A stretch of 64,000 nt of DNA from Phycisphaeraceae bacterium (lineage in GTDB: Bacteria > Planctomycetota > Phycisphaerae > Phycisphaerales > SM1A02): contig JAHBWZ010000007.1 of the NCBI GenBank assembly GCA_019636755.1, forward strand, positions 186,001 through 250,000, in the 5' to 3' direction. Shown here piece by piece: positions 16,449 through 24,374 of the stretch; the stretch's first letter is position 1; the number at the start of each line of letters is the position of its first letter. A program made the translations under genes and the position numbers. A model generated the notes under the pieces. That model was not told the DNA's origin. It ran no database searches and saw only the letters and a list, made by a program, of their open reading frames with translations.

Positions 16449-18338
16449 ATGCCACGCGCACAAGTTGCCTGCCGAACGCTGTTCCAGACGTCCAGGGGGC
16501 CATCTTCCCGGACCGCTCGGGCCACCTGGACGGGCGTGTCGCGATCTGTCATCACTGCCTGTGGCATCCTGGCATCAGCGCCGTCGGGTGTCGGCGCAAC
16601 CCCGCGGCCGACCTCCGGCGTCGCGGTCGATGCGGCGGATGTCCGGGCCGCCGCGGAGCGCCTCTCCGGATGGGCGGCCTCGTTCACCATCCCCGCGCCG
16701 GGCGCGCCGGAGTCCAGGTCGCCGATCCCCGGCGCACGGGCCGTGTATCTCGCCCTGCGGATGTCCGGCCGGACCGTCGGGACGGCCACGGAGCGGATCG
16801 GTGCCACCGAGGAATCGAATGCGGAGACAACCGCGTTCCTGATGCGCCGCGCCGCCGGGCGTGCGATGTCCGCACTGCTGGCGGACACCACCGTCGGCAG
16901 CGCGAGAGAGGCGCTGGGCGACCGGATCGGCCCGCTCATCGCGGTCGAGTTCGAAGCGGCCGGCCCGATGGAACCGCTCCGGGGCCGGACCTGGGAGCGA
17001 CTCGCGGAACAGGTCGATCCCGGCCTCGACGGCATCGCGCTGCGCTGCGGTGACGAGATGGCATTGCTCTTCCCATCCCAACTCCGGGCGAGCGGCTCGG
17101 CGGCTTCGGTCGATCGGCGATTCACCGCGCTCGCGCTCGAACTCGGACTGCCGTACGCCGAGTACGACGTCCTGCAGCGCGACTTCGATGCCCGCGCCTA
17201 TCGCTTCAGTGCGGTGCACGCGGTACAGCGGGGGCCGGGTCGCCCGATCCGCGTGACGCATCGCGGTGGCTTCGTCGTGCCGCCGCAGGATGTCACGGCG
17301 CACGCGATCGCAGAGGCGGCGGACCGCCTGATCGATCACATCCTCTCCTCCCTCGTGGCGGAGACGGATGTCATCGGCCTGCGCGGTGACTACACCCCCA
17401 CCGCCGACCGATACGCGCCCGCGCTCGCGCCGCCGCGCGATGTCCTGCTCGTGGTCGCGGCGCTGGGCCGGTACGCCGCGACGCCCGGCCTCGTAGAGCA
17501 TCGGCGTTCGCGCGCCCACACCGCCGCGCGCATCCTTCTCACGGCGACCTGCGACGGACTCGCGGCGCGCGGGGAGGCCGACCGGCGCATGGAGGTCGGA
17601 ACCGCATGCATGCTGGTCCTGGCGGTGGCCGACCTTCCGGTCACGGAGTACGCCGCACCGCTGATCGCCGAACGGCTGGCGGACGCCGTCGCGACGCTTC
17701 GGATGCTCCCAGACGATCCCGAGGGGCTTCCCGACGCCGCAGCCGCCCTCGGCGGGCTTGCCCTGGCGATCGCGGCCGACCGCGGTCTCGGCGACCCGTC
17801 GATGTCGGAGCACGCCCGCCGGCTGCTCGATCGTCTCTGGGAGCGCACCCCCCCCGGCGCGTGGCCGAACCTCCTTCCATGGGCAGCCTGGCCGCCCGCG
17901 ACGCCGGCAGACCAGGACAGGACGGAAGAACTCATCCGGATGCTCGCGGCCGCGCAGCTCGGCCGCGACGAAGCGCCGGCATCGGACGACCTCCATGGCG
18001 GCATCGATCTGAGTCCTCGCCGCAGCGGCCGGGCAGACGCCCAGTCGCTGCGACCGGGCGCGGCGGTGGCCCGCATTCTCACGGACCATCCGGCCAGCCT
18101 GACCGCCGAGGGGCAGGCGCGGGCCCATGGCATGCTGCAGGGGCTCCTTCGGTTCGCCCTTCAACTCGCCGTGCGCGACGAGGATCTCTGGGCGTTTCCC
18201 TCGCCCGATCGCGCCATCGGCGGCATCCGCACCGCCCCGTGGCACGCCGACCAGCCGGTGGCCGCCCAGGCGATGGGCCTGTTCCTGCTCAGCGACGCCC
18301 TGCGGCTGACGCCCGGGAACCCGGAGAGGGCGCCGTAA
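16449..18338 (+). CDS. Exported alpha-helical protein of unknown function
   Basis: The 629-residue protein is not recognised. After an N-terminal region with a hydrophobic stretch (VITACGILASAPSGVGATPR, about residues 33-52) it is a long Ala/Leu/Arg-rich, probably helical-repeat protein. One or more disulfide-like cysteines occur (LRCGDE, TATCDG, GTACML). Segments such as WPNLLPWAAW and DLWAFPSPDRAIGG resemble the incomplete alpha/alpha-toroid pattern of terpene-cyclase-like or squalene-hopene-like exported proteins, but this is only an impression. The start is uncertain. ATG 16449 has a TACCGT hexamer ending 10 bases before it. GTG 16536 would give a shorter signal peptide. ATG 16395 is also in frame. 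Confidence 0.6.
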   Translation: MPRAQVACRTLFQTSRGPSSRTARATWTGVSRSVITACGILASAPSGVGATPRPTSGVAVDAADVRAAAERLSGWAASFTIPAPGAPESRSPIPGARAVYLALRMSGRTVGTATERIGATEESNAETTAFLMRRAAGRAMSALLADTTVGSAREALGDRIGPLIAVEFEAAGPMEPLRGRTWERLAEQVDPGLDGIALRCGDEMALLFPSQLRASGSAASVDRRFTALALELGLPYAEYDVLQRDFDARAYRFSAVHAVQRGPGRPIRVTHRGGFVVPPQDVTAHAIAEAADRLIDHILSSLVAETDVIGLRGDYTPTADRYAPALAPPRDVLLVVAALGRYAATPGLVEHRRSRAHTAARILLTATCDGLAARGEADRRMEVGTACMLVLAVADLPVTEYAAPLIAERLADAVATLRMLPDDPEGLPDAAAALGGLALAIAADRGLGDPSMSEHARRLLDRLWERTPPGAWPNLLPWAAWPPATPADQDRTEELIRMLAAAQLGRDEAPASDDLHGGIDLSPRRSGRADAQSLRPGAAVARILTDHPASLTAEGQARAHGMLQGLLRFALQLAVRDEDLWAFPSPDRAIGGIRTAPWHADQPVAAQAMGLFLLSDALRLTPGNPERAP

Positions 18339-18340
18339 CA

Positions 18341-18356
18341 CGGGCCGGGAGGCCCG
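18341..18356. terminator. Small hairpin after the 16449-18338 gene
   Basis: CGGGCC (18341-18346) pairs with GGCCCG (18351-18356) around GGGA, starting two bases after the stop codon. The stem is short and lacks a T-tract, so confidence is low. Confidence 0.35.
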
Positions 18357-18485
18357 CGCCGCGGGCGAGGCGTGAGCACCCGGCGACCATCCCGACCGCC
18401 CGGCCGATTGCGCGCCGTGCCGACACGACGCAGCGCATCGGCAGGAAGTGCCGGAAATCGGATCAGCATGAATTCGACGGCGGGC

Positions 18486-18491
18486 TATACT
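18486..18491 (+). promoter_or_regulatory. Candidate -10 element TATACT upstream of the secretin-N-domain gene
   Basis: TATACT in a locally A+T-richer patch lies 148 bases before the ATG at 18639. No good -35 hexamer is seen. If used, the leader RNA would be about 140 bases. The remaining space 18339-18485 shows no supported gene. Confidence 0.4.
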
Positions 18492-18638
18492 CAGTCGATC
18501 TCTGTTGCAGAGAGGCTGAAGTCGGACGCCCGGTGGCGCCCGCCCCGGATCGCAGGGATGGCCGGATCTGCTCGACGGTGCGTTGCCAGCCCGTGAGCGG
18601 TTCCGTCCCTGCCGCCCCGGCAGCCTGGAGGTTTCCCG

Positions 18639-19721
18639 ATGCGCCGACCCGTCCTGCTTCTCGCCGCGTTGACCGTGACCCCGCTCATCATGTCGAGCGC
18701 CTGGGGACAGAGCTTCTCCGAACGACTCTCCCACCTCTCGCAGCGCCAGGCGGAACAGACCACGCGCGGCCGCACCGGCAAGCCGCAGATGCTCGGCGCT
18801 CTCCTCTACACCGACCTCACCGTCGAGTTCGACGAGACCAACGCGCGCGAAGCGATCCGATACCTGTCCAATGTCCTGGGGATCAACATCGTTTCACGCT
18901 TCAGGGACGATCGGAACATGGAGGGCATCGATCCGGAGACGCCCATCACGTTCCGCGCGACGGGCACCCCCGCGCTGACGGTCCTCGAGATGATTCTCGA
19001 TCAGTGCTCAGTCGACGGGGAGAGCTGCACCTGGCAGCTTCGCGACGGCTACGTCGAAGTCGGCACGAAGAGCCGCCTCGCGGTCCCCGGATCGCAGGAG
19101 CTGCGCTACTACCCGGTCCGCGACCTGCTGTTCGAAGTGCCTTACTTCGACAACGCGCCACAACTCGATCTCGGCTCGGCCCTTGACCAGGGCGGGAGCG
19201 GCGGGGGTGGAGGCGGGGGCGGTGGGCGCGGCGGCGGCGGGCGCGGCGGCGGCGGCAGCGGAGGTGGTGGCCGCGGCGGCGGTGGCGGCGGCGCGGGCGG
19301 TGGTGGCGGCGGCGGCGGATCGCTGTTCGGCACGCCGAGCGGCGAGCCCCAGCGCATCACCGAGGACGAGCATGCCGACACGCTCATCAGTCTCCTGATG
19401 GACACCGTGGAACCCGAAGGCTGGGTGCTCCGCGGCGGGACCTACGCGACCATCCGGTACTACCAGGGCGTGCTCATCATCAAGGCGCCGGACTTCGTGC
19501 ATCGGCAGATCGGCGGCTACCCGTTCGCGGCACGCCCGTCGACGCGCCGCGCGGATGCGGGCACGCCATCCCGGTACGTCACGTTCACCGGCGGCTTCTC
19601 CGAGGTCCAGCTCATCGACCTGGCCAACAGCGACCCGTTCAGCGGCGCTGCCGGCGGCGGCGGATCCGGTGGGGCCGGCGGCGGCGGATCCGGCGGATCC
19701 GGCGGCGGCGGTCGCCCCTGA
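18639..19721 (+). CDS. Exported secretin-N-domain-like protein with Gly-rich linker and tail
   Basis: The 360-residue protein has a clear signal peptide (VLLLAALTVTPLIMSSAWGQ) and an ATG preceded by GGAGG. Residues about 52-150 resemble the STN/N0 signalling fold of secretins and TonB-dependent receptors: a beta-alpha-beta pattern with VEFDETNAREAIRYLSNVLG and the repeat TALTVLEMILDQ. A run of about 45 Gly/Arg/Ser residues (185-228) links it to a second beta-alpha segment (HADTLISLLMDTVEPEGW through VLIIKAPDFVHRQIG) that has the same shape. A second Gly/Ser-rich tail ends the protein. No beta-barrel secretin domain is present, so it is not a secretin itself; a periplasmic adaptor or envelope role is inference. 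Confidence 0.7.
   Translation: MRRPVLLLAALTVTPLIMSSAWGQSFSERLSHLSQRQAEQTTRGRTGKPQMLGALLYTDLTVEFDETNAREAIRYLSNVLGINIVSRFRDDRNMEGIDPETPITFRATGTPALTVLEMILDQCSVDGESCTWQLRDGYVEVGTKSRLAVPGSQELRYYPVRDLLFEVPYFDNAPQLDLGSALDQGGSGGGGGGGGGRGGGGRGGGGSGGGGRGGGGGGAGGGGGGGGSLFGTPSGEPQRITEDEHADTLISLLMDTVEPEGWVLRGGTYATIRYYQGVLIIKAPDFVHRQIGGYPFAARPSTRRADAGTPSRYVTFTGGFSEVQLIDLANSDPFSGAAGGGGSGGAGGGGSGGSGGGGRP
19191..19320 (+). repeat. Low-complexity GGC-rich tract encoding a Gly linker
   Basis: The stretch consists almost only of GGC/GGT/GGG with interspersed CGC and AGC codons inside the 18639-19721 gene. Such tracts are prone to slippage, so its length may vary between strains and sequencing errors are possible. 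Confidence 0.85.
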
Positions 19722-19748
19722 CACGGCGCGCCTCGCGCCTCAGCACAC

Positions 19749-19798
19749 GATCAATGCACGACCGGCGGTTCCCTGGAACCGCCGGTTGTGCGTTGATC
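19749..19798. terminator. Long hairpin terminator
   Basis: A 24-bp stem (19749-19772 with 19775-19798) closes on a 2-base loop; two positions are G-T wobbles and the rest are Watson-Crick pairs. It starts 28 bases after the stop of the secretin-N-domain gene and before the lipoprotein operon. The rest of the interval to 20015 shows no gene. Confidence 0.8.
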
Positions 19799-20015
19799 CC
19801 ATCGTGCGTGGTGCGCGTGCATGGACCGGCCGATCGCGCCCGCGGAACACACCCGCGGATCAGGGCCCGACCCGGGGCCAGGCCGTAGCATTCGGGGAAC
19901 AGCGGCATCGGACCCGGTGTCCGCAGTCCCGCCGGTTTCCGCCGGCGGCCGCTCCGGCCCCCGCCCAACCGTGCCGATCACCCCATCGCCCTCTCGCGAT
20001 ATCGGAGGACCACCC

Positions 20016-20633
20016 GTGCCAGCGCATCGCACCCTTCGCTTCGCCACCGCCGCGCTCATCCTCGGATCGCTGGCCGCATGCCAGACCGCGCCCCCGGAGA
20101 ATCGCGGCACCTCCGGATACCGTCTCGACCCGACGCACGACGCCGACAGCGAACTCGGGCGCCGCGCCCCGCGCTCCGCGGACCTTGTCGAGGCCACCGA
20201 CCGCATGGCGCAGGACATCGCCCGGCGGATCGACATCACCAACTGGCAGAGTCCGCCCCGCATCGTGCTGGGACGCATCGAGAATCACTCCACGCTCCGC
20301 GACCAGAACTGGCAGGTCTTCCTGGCGCGACTCCGCAGCCAGCTCCAGAGTTCCAGTGCCCGCGAAGGCCTGGACTTCTTCGCCGAACGTGCACGCGTCG
20401 AGCGGTTTCGCGACCAGGAGTACGGCGGCAAGGATCCGGCATCGAGCAGCGCGGCCTATCGGTCCGAGGCCGACTACATGCTCGTGTGCGAGGTCTATGA
20501 CCTCCCCTCCGGCGGCACGAACTACTTCCTGTTCAACTACCAGCTGGTCCAGCTTCGCGAAGCGGCGAGCGGTCCGCAGCGCCGCCCGGGCGAGATCGTC
20601 TGGGAGAACAGTTACGAGGTGAAGTTCCAGTGA
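20016..20633 (+). CDS. LpoB-like (YcfM-like) lipoprotein
   Basis: The 205-residue product starts at GTG 20016, with GGAGGA 6 bases upstream. A lipoprotein signal ends LGSLAAC (Cys about residue 20). The mature part follows the LpoB pattern: DLVEATDRMAQDIARR, then IVLGRIENHSTLRDQNWQVF with a Leu-Arg-rich helix, then the conserved YGG and VCEVYDL strands. LpoB is an outer-membrane lipoprotein that activates the penicillin-binding protein PBP1b in enterobacteria; here only the fold-level similarity is claimed. Support comes from the neighbours, since YcfL-like and COG3014-like lipoproteins accompany LpoB homologues in other genomes. It is the first gene of a four-gene operon, with a GTGA overlap to the next. 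Confidence 0.75.
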   Translation: MPAHRTLRFATAALILGSLAACQTAPPENRGTSGYRLDPTHDADSELGRRAPRSADLVEATDRMAQDIARRIDITNWQSPPRIVLGRIENHSTLRDQNWQVFLARLRSQLQSSSAREGLDFFAERARVERFRDQEYGGKDPASSSAAYRSEADYMLVCEVYDLPSGGTNYFLFNYQLVQLREAASGPQRRPGEIVWENSYEVKFQ

Positions 20634-21271
20634 TCCGGCGCACCGGGCGCGCGGAGGCTCTGCCGGGAGCGGGGCGGCCCGCGCGAGATCACGCGAGCCG
20701 GTGGCGACTCGGCGGACTCGCCTGCATCCTCTCGGCCGGCGCGCTCCTGGTCGGATGCGCCCGCGGCGGTCCCGCGCCGGCCACGTCCTTTCTCAGGAGC
20801 GTCGACCTTGTCGACATGACGGATCGCATGGGCGAATCGCTCAGCGCCAGTCCTGCCGTCGCGGCACGCGCGGCGACCGATGCCCCGTGGATCGTGAGTC
20901 TCTCCAGACTGTCGAACTTCACGAACCAGATCATCGCCGAGGGCGAGAAGTGGCTGTACCTGGTCAGGCTCCGCTCGCAGCTTGCGCAGACCGACCTGTC
21001 GCAGGAGCGTGCGATCGCCTGGATCATCCCGGCGGACAGGTGGCGACTCGTCCACCAGGAGCCCGGGCTCCCGCCGGAGCCGTACGGCGTGCGCGCGGAT
21101 CCGACGCACGTTCTCACCGCGGAATTCCATGCGCTCACCCACACGGGTGCCGCCGGCCGGAGCGACGCCTACCTCTGTGCCTACCACCTGCTTGATCTCA
21201 GTGACGGACGGCTCGTCTGGGAGGATGCGTGGGAGGTCAAGCGCACCATCCACGGGCGGACCTGGGACTGA
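20630..21271 (+). CDS. Second LpoB-like lipoprotein, diverged paralogue
   Basis: The 213-residue protein begins at GTG 20630 overlapping the previous stop (GTGA), so it is translationally coupled. The lipobox is LLVGC (Cys about 43). The mature part repeats the order of the upstream protein: VDLVDMTDRMGESL, then a strand with SLSRLSNFTNQII, the helix LYLVRLRSQLAQTD, and a C-terminal LVWEDAWEVKR that parallels IVWENSYEVKF in its neighbour. The shared ending and order show that the two are paralogues. The long positively charged N-terminal region before the hydrophobic core is unusual; an internal start is possible. Confidence 0.7.
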   Translation: MIRRTGRAEALPGAGRPARDHASRWRLGGLACILSAGALLVGCARGGPAPATSFLRSVDLVDMTDRMGESLSASPAVAARAATDAPWIVSLSRLSNFTNQIIAEGEKWLYLVRLRSQLAQTDLSQERAIAWIIPADRWRLVHQEPGLPPEPYGVRADPTHVLTAEFHALTHTGAAGRSDAYLCAYHLLDLSDGRLVWEDAWEVKRTIHGRTWD

Positions 21272-21276
21272 CCACC

Positions 21277-22968
21277 GTGACGCCTGCTGCATGCCACTCG
21301 GGACGGAGCCGCGTGCGCTCCGGGATCGCGGCGGCACTTGCGGGACTGCTCAGCATCGCGTGCCAGTCCGCACCGCGCAACCTGGATGCCATCAGCGCCT
21401 ACTACCGATACGACTTCCACCTGGCCCGGGAGGGCGTCCGGGGTGATGCGCGCCTTCGGGACGACGGACAGACGATCCTCAACCTGCATCGACTCGGTGC
21501 CGCCGCGCTCGCGGACGGCGACCTCGACGAAGCGGAGACGATGCTGCGAAGGCTCTTTGAACTGCTCAGCACCGCAGGACTCAACCAGGACCGGACGACC
21601 GCCGCGGTTCTGGTCCACGAGGGCGTGCGCATCTGGAAAGGCGAGCCATTCGAGCAGGCGCTCGCCTACTACCACGTGTCCCTTCTCTACATGCTCCGCG
21701 GCGACTGGGAGAATGCGCGTGCGGCGATCGCAAACGCGCTCTTCCGGCTGACCGACTTCGGCGAATATCGAACAAAGGAGACGGTGGCCCGCCGGGCGGC
21801 AGGCGACGACACCTTCCTCGATCGCGGGTACACCGCGGTGGATACGGACTTCACCCTGGGTTTCCTGCTGCTCGGACTCGCCGCGGACATCGCCGGCGCC
21901 GCCGGCGCGCCCGAGGCCTTCGCCGCGGCGCGATCGATGGACCCCGGGCTTACCGACCTGGCGGACACTCTCGAGGCGCGGACGTTCGACACGCTCCTCG
22001 TCGTCGAGTTCGGCAAGGGCCCGACCAAGATCGCCTACGGACCGGACGACGCGCTGTCCCGCTTCGAGCCGCAGGACCGGGGTCGCGGCCCGCTCCTCGT
22101 GGATATCGACGACGCCGGTGCCCGCACCGTGCCGACCGTGCTCGACGTCAACCGCATGGCGGCGGACCACCGCTGGAACGCGTTCGAGGATGTCCGGCGC
22201 GCGAAGAGCATCCTCGGTGACCTCTTCATGACCGGCGGACTCATCGTCGCGACCGCCGACGGACGACGGGCCGGAGAGCGGGTCCTGATCGGTGCCGGCA
22301 TGGTGCTCGCGGGGCTCCTGACGAAGTCCGGCGCCCGCGCCGACACGCGCTACTTCGAGTTCGCGCCGCAGCGCGTGTACCTGGTTCCGCTCCGCCTCGG
22401 GACGCCGAAGGACGTGCTGCTGCGGGTCCAGGGCGGGCCCGCATCCGGCTATCGCCTGCCGGATCTGCAGCCGGGCACATTCAGCCGGCCGCGCGTCATC
22501 TACGCGCGGATGCACGGCCATGGAAGCCCGCAGCCTCCCTGGCTCGCCGCGCGATCGCTTCAGCACGGCAATGACCATACGGGCGTCCGCCCGGGGGACG
22601 GCCCGTGGATCCTGGGCGGTTCCGATCTGTCCACGCCCTCCGGCGAGACGCTCTCGGCATACCAGCGCCACGGATGGCTCCGCGGCGCCGCGCTGCATGA
22701 CCTCGAGTCGATGTATGCCGCCGAGGAGATCCTCATCGGCGCCGGCGCCGAGCATCGACCCGGAGTCCTGCGCAATCCGTCTTTCCGCCATATCGTCGAG
22801 GGCGGGACCGGGCTCTTCACGCCGCATCCGGATTCGATGGGCTACAAGCGTGTCATGTACACACCGCATGCGGCGTTCCGCGCCCGGAGTCCGCTGGTCC
22901 GGAACGCACCGCGGCGCGATCCGCCTCCCCCGAACGAAGAACGTCTCCCGGAGTCCATGCACCCATGA
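21277..22968 (+). CDS. COG3014-like lipoprotein with TPR region
   Basis: The 563-residue protein starts at GTG 21277, 5 bases after the previous stop. It has a lipoprotein signal ending LLSIAC (Cys about 29). Residues about 55-200 form helical hairpins of TPR type (LGAAALADGDLDEAETMLRRL and YHVSLLYMLRGDWENARAAI). A middle region (about 240-400) contains a hydrophobic glycine-rich segment (VLIGAGMVLAGLLTKSGARADTRYFE). It resembles the COG3014 group that accompanies YcfL and LpoB. The C-terminal 100 residues (from about 415) are His/Arg/Pro-rich and not typical of the group. Function is unknown; a role in cell-wall or outer-membrane assembly is inferred from context. Confidence 0.7.
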   Translation: MTPAACHSGRSRVRSGIAAALAGLLSIACQSAPRNLDAISAYYRYDFHLAREGVRGDARLRDDGQTILNLHRLGAAALADGDLDEAETMLRRLFELLSTAGLNQDRTTAAVLVHEGVRIWKGEPFEQALAYYHVSLLYMLRGDWENARAAIANALFRLTDFGEYRTKETVARRAAGDDTFLDRGYTAVDTDFTLGFLLLGLAADIAGAAGAPEAFAAARSMDPGLTDLADTLEARTFDTLLVVEFGKGPTKIAYGPDDALSRFEPQDRGRGPLLVDIDDAGARTVPTVLDVNRMAADHRWNAFEDVRRAKSILGDLFMTGGLIVATADGRRAGERVLIGAGMVLAGLLTKSGARADTRYFEFAPQRVYLVPLRLGTPKDVLLRVQGGPASGYRLPDLQPGTFSRPRVIYARMHGHGSPQPPWLAARSLQHGNDHTGVRPGDGPWILGGSDLSTPSGETLSAYQRHGWLRGAALHDLESMYAAEEILIGAGAEHRPGVLRNPSFRHIVEGGTGLFTPHPDSMGYKRVMYTPHAAFRARSPLVRNAPRRDPPPPNEERLPESMHP

Positions 22969-23414
22969 CCATCATGACGATCTCTCGCCATCGCCGCACC
23001 GCGACACCACTGGCTGTCCTGCTTCTTGCGTCCGCCGCCGTGCTTCCCGCCTGCCAGGCGCCGGACATCTCGCCTCCCGCCGGGCATGGCGACCCGGTCC
23101 CGGCGCCGTACAACGATCCCCAGATCTCCGTCCTCTCTCCGGACCTGCGCGGATGGCTCGCGTTCCAGCCGGCGATCATCGAGGACGACGGCAGCCGCCC
23201 GCTCACCGTGCAGGTGCCGGTGCGCAACCTTGCCGAGCGCCAGTACCTGATCGACTACCGCTTCCTGTTCTACAACGAGAACGGCATGGAACTGGAGCCC
23301 GTGATGGGATGGCGGATGGCATCGCTTCAGCCGAAGGAGATCGTCCGTCTCAAGGCGAATGCGATGGGGCGCGACGCGCGCGACTACCGCCTCGAGATCA
23401 AGTGGGCGCGGTGA
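22965..23414 (+). CDS. YcfL-family (DUF1425) lipoprotein
   Basis: The 149-residue protein overlaps the preceding stop by four bases (ATGA). It has a lipoprotein signal ending AVLPAC (Cys about 30). The mature part has the YcfL immunoglobulin-like pattern: VQVPVRNLAERQYLIDYRFL followed by FYNENGMEL and LQPKEIVRLKANAMGRDARDYRLEIKWA. In Escherichia coli ycfL lies beside lpoB, which matches the present linkage. It is the last gene of the operon and ends 30 bases before the convergent metallophosphoesterase gene. Confidence 0.85.
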   Translation: MTIMTISRHRRTATPLAVLLLASAAVLPACQAPDISPPAGHGDPVPAPYNDPQISVLSPDLRGWLAFQPAIIEDDGSRPLTVQVPVRNLAERQYLIDYRFLFYNENGMELEPVMGWRMASLQPKEIVRLKANAMGRDARDYRLEIKWAR

Positions 23415-23444
23415 CGCGCCCGGAAATCACCCGGGAGGCTCCCA

Positions 23445-24314
23445 TCACGACGCCACCGGCAGCGCGGTGAAGAGCGCGTCCTCTGCGCTGAACGGCTGCG
23501 TGAGATCGATCGGCAGCATGCGTCCCTGCGCATGGTCGCTGTTGAGCACGACGATCCGGGTCCCGATGCACTCGATCCCGGACTCGACATGCCGGTGCCC
23601 CAGCACGAAGACGCGGACATCCCACGCCGCGGCCAGTCGCTCAACCAGTTCGTCCGTCCATTCACGTCCCCAGGTCATGAGCCATGCGCTTCCGTCCGGG
23701 TGCGCCAGGTCCCCGTCGGTGAGCGCCCGGTCCAGCACCGCCGGATCGAAGCGATCCGCCCGGGACGCCGACGGCAGTGCATGTGCGCACAGGATGCCCG
23801 ATGCCGTCCGCACCGCCAGCGGCATCGCGCGAATGAACTCGACCACGGCCGCCTCGACCGCCGCGCCGTCGCTCTCGCCGAAGACGTACGCCAGGCCGTC
23901 CCGGAAGAGCTCCAGCGAATTGCCCGCGCCCTTGCTCACGCCGCGCCCGATCGCCTGCGAAAGTTCATGGTTCGCCAGCAGCGGATGCACCTGCCCGGGG
24001 AACGTCACCGCCAGATGCGCGGCACGCACGAGCATGCGGTAGGAGAGATCCACCCCGTTCACCAGCTGCTCGCCGTGAATGAGTTCATGGAGCGTCACGT
24101 GGTGATCGGCGCCATGCTCCAGGCGTGCCGCGCGGATCACCCGGGCGAAATGGAACGGGTTGTCATGCAGGTCCCCGGTCGCCAGCAGGCGTCCCTGCGA
24201 CGGAAGATGCACCGATGCGCCGCGCCGCGCGGGCACCGCCCGCAGCGCGTCCGCACCCGCGTGCAGCACGCGGCACACGGCCTCGGCGTCGGACATGCGG
24301 GGCGGTTCGTCCAC
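23445..24314 (-). CDS. Calcineurin-like metallophosphoesterase
   Basis: The 289-residue protein carries the metal-binding motifs of the calcineurin-like fold: LLATGDLHDNPFHF (GDxHD), the central HELIHGEQLVNGVD and LLANHELSQ (GNHE-like, here ANHE), and VFVLGHRHVESG (GHxH). It hydrolyses phosphomonoesters or diesters with two metal ions; the substrate cannot be told. The start is set at GTG 24314, because TATGCT ends 6 bases before it; ATG 24296 is the alternative. It is divergent from the neighbouring membrane glycosyltransferase, whose start is 61 bases away. Confidence 0.8.
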   Translation of the reverse strand: MDEPPRMSDAEAVCRVLHAGADALRAVPARRGASVHLPSQGRLLATGDLHDNPFHFARVIRAARLEHGADHHVTLHELIHGEQLVNGVDLSYRMLVRAAHLAVTFPGQVHPLLANHELSQAIGRGVSKGAGNSLELFRDGLAYVFGESDGAAVEAAVVEFIRAMPLAVRTASGILCAHALPSASRADRFDPAVLDRALTDGDLAHPDGSAWLMTWGREWTDELVERLAAAWDVRVFVLGHRHVESGIECIGTRIVVLNSDHAQGRMLPIDLTQPFSAEDALFTALPVAS

Positions 24315-24320
24315 CGGGCC

Positions 24321-24326
24321 AGCATA
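24321..24326 (-). promoter_or_regulatory. Candidate -10 element of the metallophosphoesterase gene (leaderless class)
   Basis: TATGCT on the minus strand is followed by 6 bases and the GTG start at 24314, the same spacing as at recJ and purE. Confidence 0.45.
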
Positions 24327-24374
24327 CCGGTTGCCGCGGCGCCACGGACGGCGCGATGATGCGATGATGCGCCC

